This document shows, one piece after another, positions 1-12,439 of a stretch of 64,000 nucleotides of DNA (position 1 is the first letter of the stretch; the number at the start of each line of letters is the position of its first letter). The notes below the pieces were generated by a model. The model ran no database searches. It saw nothing but the letters and a program-made list of their open reading frames with translations, and was not told where the DNA came from. The stretch covers positions 868,001-932,000 of the forward strand of contig JAGPYM010000012.1 in assembly GCA_020736575.1 (NCBI GenBank). Direction: 5' to 3'. Origin of the DNA: Thelonectria olida (Eukaryota; Ascomycota; Sordariomycetes; Hypocreales; Nectriaceae). Made by a program: the position numbers and the translations under genes.

Positions 1-961
1 ACGAAAAGGAAAAAAAAAAAGCAAAAAAATGACACCTACATAAACCCGTCTCACAGAATAGCGGTGGGGGAAAGGAACCGAGAGAACCGCGGCAGGGCGG
101 TCTCTTGGAAACAAGTCAAATCCCCCATCCCAGACTGATGAGACGCTCGCCAACCTTCTGTCGTTTCGTTCTTCCCGCTCAAGCGACGAGCCATCGCCTC
201 AGTCGCGCGAAGCGCCCTCAGACGGCAGTTGACTGAAAGCCATGACCACATGGTGATCGCTGTCTGTCGTCGTCTCTGGGGCCGCAACGCCGTAAGGATC
301 TTCTTCCCGGCCACCGATGTAACGCTCCTCCTCCATGATGCTCCATCCAGGTCTCCCTTCGGACCGTTCCTGACGAGGCTGGTGAGGGCGTCAGTGCTTC
401 TCACGGCGCTTCAAACGGCTGGAGCTCACAGGCAGTCCTCCATCTGACTCCACGGGGGACTCAGGACTCAGGAGGACTCATGCGGTATTCATGTCGAGCC
501 AACGTCCCAGGAAAAGAGGTCGGTGTCTGTTCACCTTCAAAACATCCTTCAAAAGTACCAATAATTCTATTCCGTCCAACAGCCCATGCATCATAGCTGT
601 ATATCCGTACTTCGTATATCCCAGCAAAACTCTTCTAACCGAGACACTATCACACATTTTCTCCCACGGTTGCTTCACCATCATGATCCACTATGGCTAG
701 CCTCCGGGAAACAGCTCGGAAACGCTAGGTTAGCGCCCGTCGGTTCGGGCAGCATACACGTCCGCCGAACAGAACCAGGTGCCGCAAAAGCTAACATGAC
801 CACCTCCGGATTCTGTAACGTGACCAACCCGCCGTCACCGCTGCTCGGCAGTCTCTCCGTCATCTCAATCGTGCCGGCGCTTGTTCATTCACCGTACGTA
901 ACAGGTAGCGAATGCCGTCTCGTTATGTATGGTCCATCGTTTTTCTTTATTTTGGTATCGT
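1..961. other. Intergenic, no gene seen
   Basis: The left edge starts in an A-rich tract and continues into mixed-composition sequence downstream of the minus-strand HisRS gene. Short open frames exist on both strands but none shows recognisable domains or consistent codon bias. It presumably contains the 3' UTR and polyadenylation region of HisRS near 900-960. Confidence 0.6.
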
Positions 962-2996
962 CTATGTCGAAGGATTTACTGGAGTTGCCTCCTCGGTAGG
1001 AGTCTTCTCCTCAACAGGCGCTTCCGTGGGAGTCTTCTCCTCAGCGGAGGCCTTCTCGGTAGCAGCAGCTGCGTCACCTGTCTCAGCCTCGTCACCCTTG
1101 ATTCCATGAACAACTCGTAGGCCCTCGGCCTGCCGGGTCATCTCATCCAACTCGCGTTTGCGTTGGAGGCGCACTTTGACCTCCTTAGCCATGTCCTTGA
1201 GATCCACAAGGATACCCTCTTTCTCGGGGTGACCTTCTTGCAGTCCCATCTCCTTGATTTTGACCTTGCCCGCAGCCACCTCATCGTCGCCCAGGAAGAT
1301 GGCGAATGGAACACCGTTGGCTTCGGCAGCTTTGAACTGCTGAGGCACCTTGGGCTTGACCTTATAAAGAAACTCGGCCTAGATTAAAAAAGTCAGAAAT
1401 GAAAACGATCGACGTCGCTTAATGCAAAGTCATCCACATACCTTGATACCAGCCTCCCACAACTTGGCACAGACCGACATGCGCTCTTTCAAAAAGCCGG
1501 ACTTGCCAAACGCCATGACATAGACGTCAACCTCGTTATTTCTAACGGTAGCCGCACTCTTGTCTGCCGCTAGGCGGGCTTTTGTGATGGAAAAGATTCG
1601 ATCCACTCCGAAAGAGATACCAACACAAGGGATCTGGTTCTTTCCGGAGAACATGCCGACTAGATTGTCGTAACGGCCACCAGCCGCAACACTACCAACA
1701 CCGACTGTGGGGTCATCAGACCGATCATCGTCTTCGGCACCCTTCTTGCCCTTCTTCTTAGCGGGCTTAGGAGCGGCCTCGCCCTCCTTACCGGGTGTCA
1801 CCTTAGGAGCGGAACCCTCTGTCACAACTTCGTAGATGAGTCCTGTGTAGTAATCGAGTCCTCGAGCCAAGCTAAGATCAAATGACACTCGGTCCAGAGC
1901 ACCAAACGCCTCAAGGTAGTCGAAGAGAAGGGCGATATCATCCATGCCCTGTTTCATGGAAGCGTTGGAGGCCAACTTCTCGTCACCTCGGAGCTTCTCC
2001 AGCAAGTCGTGTTTGCCCTTGAGGATCACCCACTCTCCAATGCGATCAGCAACCTCGCCATCGAGGCCCTTCTCCTCCGTCATCTCTTTGCGTACGTCGG
2101 CCCATGGTAGCTTGTCCAGCTTATCAACAGCCGAGGAGATGGTTCGGATCTTGTCATCAGGGACACCACAGACCTGGAAGATACCGTCGAGAATCTTGCG
2201 GTGGTTCAACTTGATAGTGTAGCCGCCGTTCCAGCCAAGACCCTCAAAGACCTCGCAGATGATGCGAAGCACCTCAGCGTCAGGAACCATGGGATCGAAG
2301 GTTCCAGCAATATCGAAATCGCACTGGTAGAACTCTCGCATCCGACCCTTGGTCATGGCAGGCTGGTCTCTTCGGTAGACCTTGGCAATGTGGTATCGCT
2401 TAATGTTCTGGATGTCCTTGTTCATGGCGAGGAAACGGGCAAAGGGGACGGTAAGGTCATATCGTAAAGAGGTGATCTCACCACCCTGATCGGCAAGATC
2501 GTAGATGAGCTTGCTATCCTCGCCATATTTGCCCGAGAGGATTTCCTTGAGCTCGAAGACCGGGGTATCGATGGTGACGCCTCCGTGGCGCTTGAAAACT
2601 TCGGTGATGGTGGAGAAGATCTTGTCACGAATGACCATATCCTTACCCTCCCCTAGTCTAACAGTTAGTTCATCATGCGTATAATCTCGGATCGAGTGGG
2701 CGAGGCGCACAGTCTTTAGTGCCCTTGGGCGTTTTGAGGTCAAACTTGTTCTTGGGAGCCATGGTGTCGGAACGCGGGGCAGTAGTGGCGTGGAGTGCTC
2801 GAGAAAAGCTTGCGGCGGGGAAGTCGACGAGGGGACGGCTCGTGGCGGCGGTGGAGGGAAGGAACGAAGATATAGGAGAGAATGAAAGAAGAGAGCGAGA
2901 AAGGCTTGTTGCTGGCCGCAGACGGCGAGGAGTCACGAACCTCGAAGACCTCAGAGATGGATGAGCCAGAGAGAATTTGGTCACGGTTGGAGTCAT
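962..2996 (-). CDS. HTS1: Histidyl-tRNA synthetase, dual cytosolic/mitochondrial
   Basis: Charges tRNA-His with histidine. Three exons on the minus strand: 2996-2711, 2652-1442 and 1378-962, giving 637 residues from the upstream ATG or 559 from the ATG at 2762. The class II core is clear: an N-terminal LKTPKGTKD block, [10 protein letters not shown], motif 2 around [20 protein letters not shown], the HisRS signature [10 protein letters not shown], and motif 3 [10 protein letters not shown], followed by the anticodon-binding domain. A lysine-rich insertion sits just after the [10 protein letters not shown] block. The tail is low-complexity and rich in Glu, Ala and Thr. The first 78 residues of the long form are rich in Arg, Ser and Ala and nearly free of acidic residues, as in a mitochondrial presequence. 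The downstream ATG has A at -3, the upstream one has C at -3, which favours leaky scanning. Yeast HTS1 uses the same arrangement. The first intron (2710-2653) restores a Trp-Glu junction. Confidence 0.96.
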
Positions 2997-3116
2997 TCGT
3001 TCTGTGGGAGTCCCGATAGAGGAACCCACCTGTCCGTCATGCAGTAGGTGCGTCACTCACTCAAAGCCAATTGCACTTGCCTTGGGGCAGCCAAAAAATT
3101 GCTGGAAAAAAATCGG

Positions 3117-3804
3117 CTAAAAACCTAAAGACTGCGCAGATAATCTGGTGCTGCAACTGGGAAGGAAGAAGTCGCATCCACTGGTGCTCCTGCCAGGTCG
3201 GGCATTCCACGCCGTCCCACTTTTCCGCCAGTTAGGTATGTTAGTGGTTGGCGGGACATTTCCGAGGTATCGACAGATCGTACTTTGCAGTCCATGAGAA
3301 TAGCCTAGTTGGATTCGGGCACTTTCAATGTCACTCTTTACTTTCACTACTTCAGCAATTATAAGGCTCTTATTCACAAGATCGTTCTCTGTGCGAAAAG
3401 GCTCGCACCTAATACATCAAGAATCTCTACATAAGGTAGGCAGATCCTTGAAAGTGTTCACCTCATCTGCAAAAGCTTGGATAATCAACATGAATGAGGC
3501 CAAAAGCTGGGCTGAAATAGAGGTGCTGGTAGAATTCTGGGCCAATGATGTCCTGGTAGTCTCGCTGACCTTTTGTCCCTCAATCAGAGAGCCCAGGCCA
3601 CAAGCCATCTTCTCTTTCACCTCCCTTCCCACGCCCTTCCAACGCCTACTAAGCTAGGGATAAGATATCTGTGAGTAATATGATACGGTGTGGTTGGGGC
3701 ACTTTTACATCGCTATCTGCGAGTACATTTCTCCTTGATTGGCTTCTCGTGATGTTAAGCAGATCTGACAACTGTGGTCCGCTCACCACGATGTCGACAG
3801 TCAT
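3117..3804 (-). pseudogene. Possible coding relic, function unknown
   Basis: Three neighbouring minus-strand open segments look coding by codon choice. One starts at an ATG at 3804, the second spans about 3632-3417, and the third about 3377-3117. They are in different frames and no intron with good boundaries joins all three cleanly. The middle segment (71 residues from its ATG) reads as an amphipathic, mostly helical stretch containing short motifs such as SAQLLASFMLIIQAF. The third contains VVKVKSDIESARIQLGYSHG. I do not recognise the family. It could be a decayed gene, a real gene with introns I have misplaced, or chance. Confidence is low. Confidence 0.22.
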
Positions 3805-6237
3805 CCAGGTGTTACCCTGTACGTTACCAAAAAGACGTAATAACCAAAGATATAACGCGACTAACTGTGGTTTAAAAGGCTATTTACAGACGATGTTTTT
3901 CCACAACTTGCTCTCAAGAACAGCTTCAATTGGTAAGATAGTCAGCAGTGCAGATATACAGCAACAGACATCTTTTACTTTCAGGAAGAGTGCTACTCGA
4001 CCATGGACAATAAATACACGCACTAGGTACCGAGGACACTGAGCGTGATGATTCGCCAATAGCTTAAAGAAGAGTAGAGTATAGTTGATTTGTCGCGAGT
4101 TCATCATGAACATCCCGATATATTAGTTGAAATAGAGAAGCTCACATCTGCATTCCTCCTCTGGAATCAGTACCTCCTCAAGCACTCCCCACAAGACTGC
4201 AACCTCTCTAGCCGCTACAACTTCGAACGCACATGAGAAATAATCGCAGGGTTGGTCCACTCGGGCCAAGGCAGGAATTGGATTCGATGTAACCATTAGA
4301 GACTTGATTACGTTTGGAGTAGCAATCTCGTTTACAGTACGGTTCCGACGGTCGGAGCTCTCATCTCAGTAGCAACGTTTCAATGAGCCTCAAGTCTGTT
4401 TACCCAAAATGCATGGTCGATAGAAATACAGGATGCCTGGATCGGATAACTGGGCCTGAGGGATGGCCAAGGAGGGGACAAAATGTTCAGAGGGAAGAGG
4501 TCGGGTCCTCGTTCCGACACAAGCTTACGAGATGCAATAAGTAGTGTGAGCTCGGAAAGTGACTAGGTTGAAGACAGATATTGGCGGCTGGACATTAAAA
4601 CAGAAGTTGAGCATCGGTACATTTGTTATACATTCCACAGGAACCGACCGTATGGACAAACGAGAGCTTCGAACGCCTCAGATACAGCGCGGTACACCTG
4701 CCTTCTCGCCTACCTAGGCACTAAGTGTCGCCGCCTTTCAAAAGGACTCCTTGAATGGTCCGGTTTGTTTTCGTGAATTGACGATCACCAAGAGGGAATA
4801 CAGTCAGATGTCCCTAGTAACGAAGGAAAGGGGCGTCGCTTCTCTCTCGTTTTACCATACGTCCGTGGCTCGGTTACCATGACTTTGTGGGCTATGTGGC
4901 TTAACCGGGTCGTCGACGTAATGACATCTTATACACTCTGGCTGAGATGTTTCGATGATGGAGATTAGTAAGGAGAGTGGCAACAGCGGTACAAGCTAAC
5001 GGTAATGCGCTGGAAATGTTGAACTTTTGCAATGCGAGCAATGCGAGAATCATGCAGACGGGTCGAGCCTCGGCCGGGACTTGGCACCTCACCAGGCTCA
5101 CAACGAGTTGACAAGTGTGATCAACGCGGACTGAAAGCCCCACGCCGGCCGGGTCATCATGGCGGAGGCTCCGATTCTGAGGCCGAGGGTTGATGCCTAG
5201 CGAGTGTCCAAATATGGGATGATGTAGCGCCGTGCTAGCACAGTCACGGCGGAAGGACAAATTTTGTTGCCTTGTCAAGCTGTTTCGTCCCCAGGCAGAA
5301 GTGTCCTCAACGAGGCCTAGACAGGTCTCAGCCGTCAGATGCCACTTGGAAGGTCACTCGTCTGAAGGCCGGTGAAAGCCAAGCACTTGGGATCCTAATT
5401 GATTAACCTTATCTAGACGGCGGGTGGGTTGTTGCACCCATTAATCCCTGTCGTATTCGACTCGGATTCGTAGGGCTCGGGTCCTGGGGGCTCGGGTCTT
5501 GGAGCAACCCGACCCCGACAGGCTGGGTGGTTGCGCCACTTGGGGGACGGGCATGTTAATGACCCTAATGTTATTGGCTGAGGGGCAGATGATGCACAAT
5601 ATGTAGTCAGCGTGAAGAGAAGGGATGGATGCCTGGTGCAGTCAGAGTTATTGCTTTGCATTCGGTACTTGCTTGAGGTGTAGAAGAGACTGAACGAGCC
5701 CTCTCTGAGGTAATATTTCTATTGAGGCTGCGGGCATCAAGCATAACACACCTCACTCAGACAGATCGCTAGCGTTGTACCCTCTCGCCAAATGCTCACT
5801 CCAGGGTTGCATTTTCTCGCCAAACAGACACATCCACCCATCTGCATCCGCAGCCGGCAACATAACCCTGAGCTATCCGTCCCTAGGCACTCAGATCGGT
5901 AAGTCTTCCTAACAAATGCATGTCGTAGCTTATTGTGGAGGGTGCCCGTTTCAATCATCCCGACTTCATCCCTGTCGTATTTCGTATACTCGTCGGATTG
6001 ACATGGCGTCGCTTCCATGCCATGCGACATCCTGGTCGCACTTTCCTTTAGTTAGGGGCTTTCCCTTTTCCTGTCAGACCGACCCACACGAACGCACCTG
6101 CTCCTGCACCCGTCATCTTGCCGTCCATCATCATTCTGATTCATTCCCTCTCGACCCTACTAATAAAAATAATAATCCTCTTCTATCCCTTCCTTTTTTA
6201 AATCTGATAATTATCTGCTTCATCTTTGCTTCTGATT

Positions 6238-6269
6238 TTGTGTGTGTGTGTGCGGTGTATGTGTGTGTT
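6238..6269. repeat. GT/TG microsatellite in ABC gene leader
   Basis: A run of TG dinucleotides, interrupted once or twice, lies about 60-90 bp upstream of the ABC transporter ATG in a pyrimidine-rich leader. Confidence 0.8.
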
Positions 6270-6330
6270 TTTAGATAAGGTATTTTGTTCTACTTTCTGT
6301 CTTTAATATTCTTGTCACTTTCCCTACAAC

Positions 6331-9300
6331 ATGTCCACCAAGGACCCTGAAGCTGGACTACCAGCTGAGAAGCCGTCGAGCTCTTCTTCGCCAGAGTCTT
6401 CACTCCCAAAGACGCCTACAAACGCCGGCGAAGATGCTGCAGCTGAGACGAAGAATCGACCCGAGCGAACAGCAACATTTCAAGATTATATGGTATTTAT
6501 TTCGAAGCCGACTCAGCAGCAAACTCCCTTTTACATGAACCTAACTTGAATTCTCCAGCGCGTCTTTAGCTATGCAACAAAATGGGACTTCGTTGCCTAC
6601 GCCGCGGGCATTATTGCCTCTATCGGCGCCGGTGTTGTAAGTATTGGCTCTGTCTCAACTTGGTGATATGCGTGGCTTATTCCTTTTAGACGTTGCCCCT
6701 GATGAACGTGGTGTTTGGTATGGCTGCATCTTCTCCTCCCTTGCCTACGCCTCTGTCCTAATGTTGTCTTGCAGGCCAGTTCGTCGGTAACTTCAGTGAC
6801 TACCTCCTCCCAGGTAGCACCGTAACTCGTGCAGAGTTCCAAAAAGATATCGACAAGCTTTCGTATGTTTGGGACTGTATCCTTGTGCCAGGAGCTTCGA
6901 TCATTGACAGATGCAGGCTTTACATGTTTATTCTGTTTATCGGTCGTTTCGTCCTCAACTACGTCAACAAGGTAAGCCACAGATTTGCAGATTTTGCCAT
7001 TTCCCAGCTGCCATAACTGAGACAATGCCAGTTTGTTTTCCGAATGATTGGTATCAGACTATCTTCCGCTATTCGACTTCACTACCTTCAGCACCTCTTC
7101 GGCCAAAGCATCCACGTCCTCGATTCCATGCCCCCTGGATATGCTACAACAACCATCACATCGACGGCCAATGTCCTCCAACTGGGTATATCTGAGAAGC
7201 TGGGTACCTTTGTCGAGTTCAACGCTACCATTATTGCTGCCATCGTCGTCGCCTTTACCAAAAACTGGTCTCTCACCCTTGTCACCGCCTCCGTTATCCT
7301 CTTCCTCCTTCTGGTCCTTGGAACCATTCTTCCCTTCATCCTCAAGGTCAACGCCAAAGTCACACAGGTTGGATTTTTTGCTTTGCCATCGCCAACGCCC
7401 CCAACTGACGTGAAACTAGGCCGAGGGTAGGGCAAACGCCGTTGCCAGCGAAGCTCTTGCTAGTATTCGCATGGTAGCCGCCTGTGGCGCCGAGTCCCGA
7501 ATCGCCGAGAAATATTCCAAATATGTCGAAGAGACCAAGAAGCATGGACAGCTTCTGTCCCCCCTCATCGGTACACAACTTGGTCTCATTGTAAGAAGTT
7601 TCATGGATGGTTGGTGGTTCAAAACTGACATCGCTAGTTCTTCGGCTTGTACGCAAGTTTCGGCCTTTGTTTTTGGTACGGAACCAAATCCTTCCTTGAG
7701 GGACGAATCGATAATGTTGGAGACATTCTTGTGTAAGTGTTCCCGCGATCCAAAAGGGCTTATAGTTGACATTTCCAGCGTCTTGCTTTCCGTCATGATC
7801 ATGGTCATTTCCCTGGAACGCACTTCCACCCCCTTGATTGCAGTAGGGAAAGCAACAGTGGCTGCCTGCGAGTTCTTCATCGTCATCGACGCGCCTCAAC
7901 CAGACAAAGGCCTCCTCAAGGATCCCGAAGTGTCTGCAACAGAGGATATTGTTTTTGAGGGCGTGACGTTTGCCTACCCCAGCCGACCACATGTTAAGGT
8001 CTTGGACGACCTGGACTTGCGCATCGAAGCCGGAAAGATCAACGCAGTGGTTGGACCCTCAGGATCAGGTAAGAGCACTATCGTCGGGCTCATTCAAAGA
8101 TGGTATTCTCTCCAAGATCAGCATGTCTTCGCCAAGGCTATCGAGAAAGAGGGCAAGAAGAAGAAGAAGGATGAGGAGGACGAAGAGGAACAGCAACAGC
8201 CAGTCGAACCCGAACAGACCGGGGAACCAGTCGAACTACGCGGCAGCATCTCCACCGCTGGGCAACCCCTCGAGAAGATCGATCTGAAGTGGTGGAGGTC
8301 TCAGATCGGCCTAGTCCAACAAGAGCCGTTCCTGTTCAACGACACAATCTACAAGAATGTGGCCTATGGCCTTATTGGATCCCAGTGGGCAGACGAGTCC
8401 GAGGAGAAGAAGCGGGAACTCGTTAGAGACGCCTGTCAGGAAGCTTTTGCTGACGAGTTCGTTGACAAGTTGCCCGAGGTATGTATCGTTTGGTTCCGGA
8501 CGCTCCCATCATGAATGCCTTGCTTACCATGTTTGCAGGGTTACGATACTGTTGTTGGTGACAGTGGTGCCAAACTCTCCGGTGGTCAACGACAACGAAT
8601 TGCCATCGCCCGGTCCATTGTGAGAAAGCCCAAGATTCTCATCCTCGACGAAGCCACAAGTGCCATCGACGTCCGCGGTGAGCGGGTCGTTCAGGCCGCT
8701 TTGGACCGAGTCGCTAAGAACCGTACCACCATCACCATCGCTCATCGTCTGTCCACAATCAAGAAGGCCGATCGTATCATCGTCATTAAAAAAGGAAAGG
8801 TCGTCGAGACAGGCAATCACAATAGTCTCATTTCCGTGGAAGGCGGCGTGTATTCCGCCCTCGTTCATGCCCAGGCCTTGTCTCTTGGAGAGCCAACCGA
8901 GGCGAGCCATGAGTCTGACAATGAAGAGAAGCCTGGACTTGTGCAGATCAAGAGTATCGCGGCATCCGAGGTTGAAACGAGCAAAGCAAAGACCGAGAAG
9001 AAGGATAAGAACATCCTTAAGAGTTTTGGCCGATTCTTCTACGAGTCCAAGATAGTTTGGCCCCTCTTCGTCCTGACCGTTATCTCTGCAGCCTGCATTG
9101 GCGCTGCAATGCCCATTCAGGCATGGCTGTTTGGAAAGGTCATCGTTGCCTTCCAATACGAGGGCGACCCAAAAAAGCTGAAGGATGAAGGTGACTTCTG
9201 GTCCTTGATGTGGGTGGCTCTGGCTGTCGGCGTTGCCGTCTCCTACTTCTCCTGCGTCTTCATTGCTACCAATATGTCAACTATCATTCGAGCCAAGTAC

Positions 9301-10897
9301 CAGCAACAATACTTTGACGCCATCCTTTTCCAGAAGACGTCGTTTTTTGACGACGAAGATCACTCACACGGTACCATGACATCGCGCGTTTCAGGCGATC
9401 CGAAGCAACTCGAGGAACTCATGGGCATGAACATGGCGAGCGTTTACATTGCTTGCTTCAACCTGATCGGATCTGTCGCCATCGCCTTCTCGTTTGCATG
9501 GAAGCTTGCTCTCGTCGCTGCCTGTGTCGTTCTACCCATCATGCTCTTCTGCACGTACTGGCGGTTCAAGTACGAGATGAGCTTCGAGAAGATGAATAAT
9601 GAGGTTTTTGCCGAGAGCTCCAAGTTTGCTTCCGAGTCCATTGGCGCATTCAGGACTGTGACGGCCCTCACAATGGAGGACTCAATCTGCCACCGCTATG
9701 AACAGCTCTTGAAAAGTCACGTTGTCGAGGCCTACAGGAAGGCAAGATGGGTCAGTCTCATCTTTGGCTTCTCTGATAGTGCCAGCATGGCTTGTCAGGC
9801 ATTGAACTTTTACTACGGCGGTCGTCTCCTCGGTGGCCATGACATCAGTCTCCTCAGCTTCTTCATCTGCTTCATGGCCATCACCAACGGCAGCGAGTCC
9901 GCGGGTCAGGCTCTCGGCTTCGGCCCCAACGCCGCTCAAGTCACGGCCGCAGCGAACCGGATCCTCCAGATGCGCGAGTCCCGAAACAACGACAAGGTGT
10001 CGACCTCTCAAGAAATTCCAGACACCAAGGGCGGCGTTAAGATTGAGTTGGAGAACGTCCACTTCAAGTACCCAACCAGGAGCACCCCCGTCTTCAAGGG
10101 CTTGAACCTCACCATTGAGAAGGGCCAGTTCGCCGCTCTGGTTGGCGCCTCAGGGTGTGGAAAAACATCCATTATTTCCCTTCTCGAACGCTTCTACGAT
10201 CTTGACAAAGGTCGCATCCTATGCAACGGCAAAGACGTAACTGATGTGAATGTGTTTGAATTCCGCAAGTACCTCTCCTTGGTCGCCCAAGAGGCTACTC
10301 TCTTCCAAGGTATGATTCCACAAGAGAACAATGGCAGCTACCTTAACTTATGCATCTAACTTATTCGATTTGCTAGGTACCATCCGAGAAAACATCCTCC
10401 TTGGTGTTGACCCATCCTTCGTCACCGATGAACAGCTCCACCAAGTCTGCCGCGACGCCTCCATTCACGACTTCATCGTCTCTCTTCCCGAGGGCTACAA
10501 CACCAACATTGGCTCCCGCGGCGTCTCCCTCTCCGGCGGCCAGAAGCAGCGTGTCGCCATCGCCCGCGCCCTCATCCGCCAGCCCAACCTCCTCCTCCTC
10601 GACGAGGCCACCAGCTCCCTTGACTCGGAGAGCGAGAAGCTCGTCCAGGCCGCCTTCGAGCGTGCCAGCAAGGGCCGCACTATGCTGGTCGTTGCGCATC
10701 GTCTCGCTACCGTGCAGAACGCCGATGTCATTTTCGTCCTGGGCGAGGGACAGCTGCTTGAACAAGGTAACCACGCCGAGCTGTTGAAGAAAAAGGGCGT
10801 TTACTGGCACATGGTAAGAGAAAACTTTCCATCCTCAGGTCTTTGTTTGGGAATGCTAACGTTTGGATAGTGTCAAAGCCAGGCTTTGGACCGATAA
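6331..10897 (+). CDS. ABC-B full-length multidrug transporter
   Basis: A P-glycoprotein-type exporter of hydrophobic compounds, probably in the plasma membrane. Twelve exons are inferred: 6331-6492, 6559-6636, 6690-6717, 6775-6862, 6917-6971, 7032-7367, 7420-7590, 7638-7732, 7779-8478, 8539-10309, 10377-10813 and 10871-10897, which keep frame throughout and give 1315 residues. The order is TMD1-NBD1-TMD2-NBD2. NBD1 has Walker [10 protein letters not shown] (about residue 429), Q-loop GLVQQEPF, signature LSGGQRQR (about 584) and Walker [12 protein letters not shown]2 has GASGCGKTS (about 1106), LSGGQKQR (about 1210) and LLLLDEAT. A charged insertion rich in Lys and Glu separates Walker A from the Q-loop in NBD1. 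Introns are dense in TMD1 and almost absent later. The gene converges on the alpha/beta hydrolase, with 231 bp between stop codons. Substrate unknown; drug, toxin or metabolite export is inference. Confidence 0.94.
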
Positions 10898-11128
10898 AAA
10901 AACCATATATTCCACCATTACCATGTACATAGTCATACATACGCATCTCTCCGTCCGTTAGGCGCAGAACTGGCGTTCATATTTACTCTTCTCTGTTCTA
11001 ATTATAAAGACAAGGTTTCATTTCCGCTCAAGAAAATCAGATTCTACTGTAGTCAACTCCGTGTATACCAACTCCATGCTGATGCCCCAAAGTCCCGAAT
11101 GGCTTACGGTGAAGATGATTTACTGAGG

Positions 11129-12439
11129 TTATGACTGAATACCCCAGATATCTTCCAACTCTTTGACAATGTCGCCCGTATGCGTCATGACAAAGTCATG
11201 GGTACCAGGTAAGACACGCCACTTCACATTATCCTCACCACCAACTAGGGGCAGACCTTCTTGGCGGTATTCATTACAGTCAATTATTTCATCCGATTTG
11301 GCCAAGAGGATTGCCGTGGTGCCAGGTTTTCGGTTGGCGAGCTTAGCCCAGCTCTCGTGCTGGTCGGTCAAAGGTGCATAACGGACACTGGACATGAAGG
11401 CAGGAACAAAACCGCGATGATGGACGACCATCCAACGAACGTAGTCCATTACACGGTTTTCGAGATGAGTGAGGTCACCATCATCGGCTGCGCCTGCCGC
11501 CTCAGCTACAGCGACTTCAGCCACAGGACTGACGGGGTCGACGGAACTGATAGCGCCCTTTGGCACACGAGAAGCCGCGATTGGGTTTTGAAGTCTCTGG
11601 CGAGTGGCGATGGCGAGAAGGCGTTCGGGGATGTAACCAGATTTGAAGAGAAACTGGGAAACTCGTCCAAAGGAGGCAGCCCGGATGAGGCCGGCGGGAG
11701 CAAGCAGGACGAGCTCCTTGACAAGCTGGGGAAAGGCGTTGGCAAAGTGAATAGCAATACCGCCGCCGAGGGAATAGCCCATCAGGCGCAAGGCGTTCTC
11801 GCCAGTCCAGGGAAGAGGGCTGGAAGCAAGCGCAAGAAGGATTTGGGAAACATAGAGGCGCTCATCATGGGGAAGATCGGCAACGCCGTCAGAAAATCCA
11901 CGACCAAAGAGGTCCTATTGGTAATGTTAGTATGAGTTGCTTTTAGTTCACCTCACATATAGTTCGGATAGAAAGGATCGTATTAGAACATACAAAGAGC
12001 ATTACCCGGTAGCCACGCTCGACGAGGGCGTTGGCGATGGGCATGAGGGTGATGCACGGGGTACTTATGCCATGAACAAAGAGCACCTTTTCACCTGTCT
12101 CAGGGCCAAACTCATAGACTCGAATAGAGCCATACTATGTAGCGGTTAGGATGCTGCTCAACTGGTATTCGGGGAAGAAGCCCCACTCACCGGCGTTGCA
12201 ACGTCCCGAGCGCCAGGCAATACATCCGGCTGGTAGACAAGAGCCGCAGAATCGGAAGACGATTTTGACTTGGAGTTTGCAGTGTTGGAGGAAATGGCGC
12301 CCGTCTTGAGTGGGTTGAAGAGAACCTTTGGGTAGACGGGATAGAGAGCTGCGTGGCCGAGAGCAAGCAAGCCAATAGTCGCGAGAGCTGCTGTTGACGC
12401 AATGAGTGCCGGACTCGTGAGGTCCGAACTTGAAGACAT
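11129..12439 (-). CDS. Alpha/beta hydrolase, membrane-anchored
   Basis: A serine hydrolase of the alpha/beta fold. Exons on the minus strand are 12439-12191, 12134-11994 and 11914-11129, giving 391 residues. A hydrophobic segment at about residues 8-30 can anchor the protein in a membrane. The oxyanion motif VLFVHGIS follows in exon 2. The nucleophile elbow is GYSLGGG with Ser178. Candidate acid and base are Asp338 in AKSDEII and His369 in PGTHDF. Spacing and order fit the family. An Ala-rich segment with acidic residues in the lid region is low complexity. The substrate (ester, lipid or epoxide) cannot be inferred. It lies head-to-tail with the transcription factor upstream and converges on the ABC transporter. 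Confidence 0.9.

Larger units (their letters stand above)
2997..6330. other. 3.3-kb gene-poor interval before the ABC transporter
   Basis: This lies between the divergent HisRS and ABC transporter genes. No intact gene is supported. A minus-strand coding-like stretch at about 3117-3804 is listed separately. From about 4.1 to 5.9 kb nothing recognisable was found on either strand. The last 300 bp are pyrimidine-rich with a GT microsatellite and look like the ABC gene's promoter and leader. Confidence 0.5.

Noticed and set aside
5413..5661. Short GGGCTCGGGTC-type direct repeats near 5.5 kb
   Set aside because: Only two imperfect copies, no telomere-like or transposon-end structure.
7360..7992. 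210-codon minus-strand frame over the ABC transporter
   Set aside because: Crosses several introns and exons of the ABC gene on the other strand and has no domain.
11261..11935. 224-codon plus-strand frame over the hydrolase
   Set aside because: It lies antisense to the exon holding GYSLGGG and the catalytic Asp and His.
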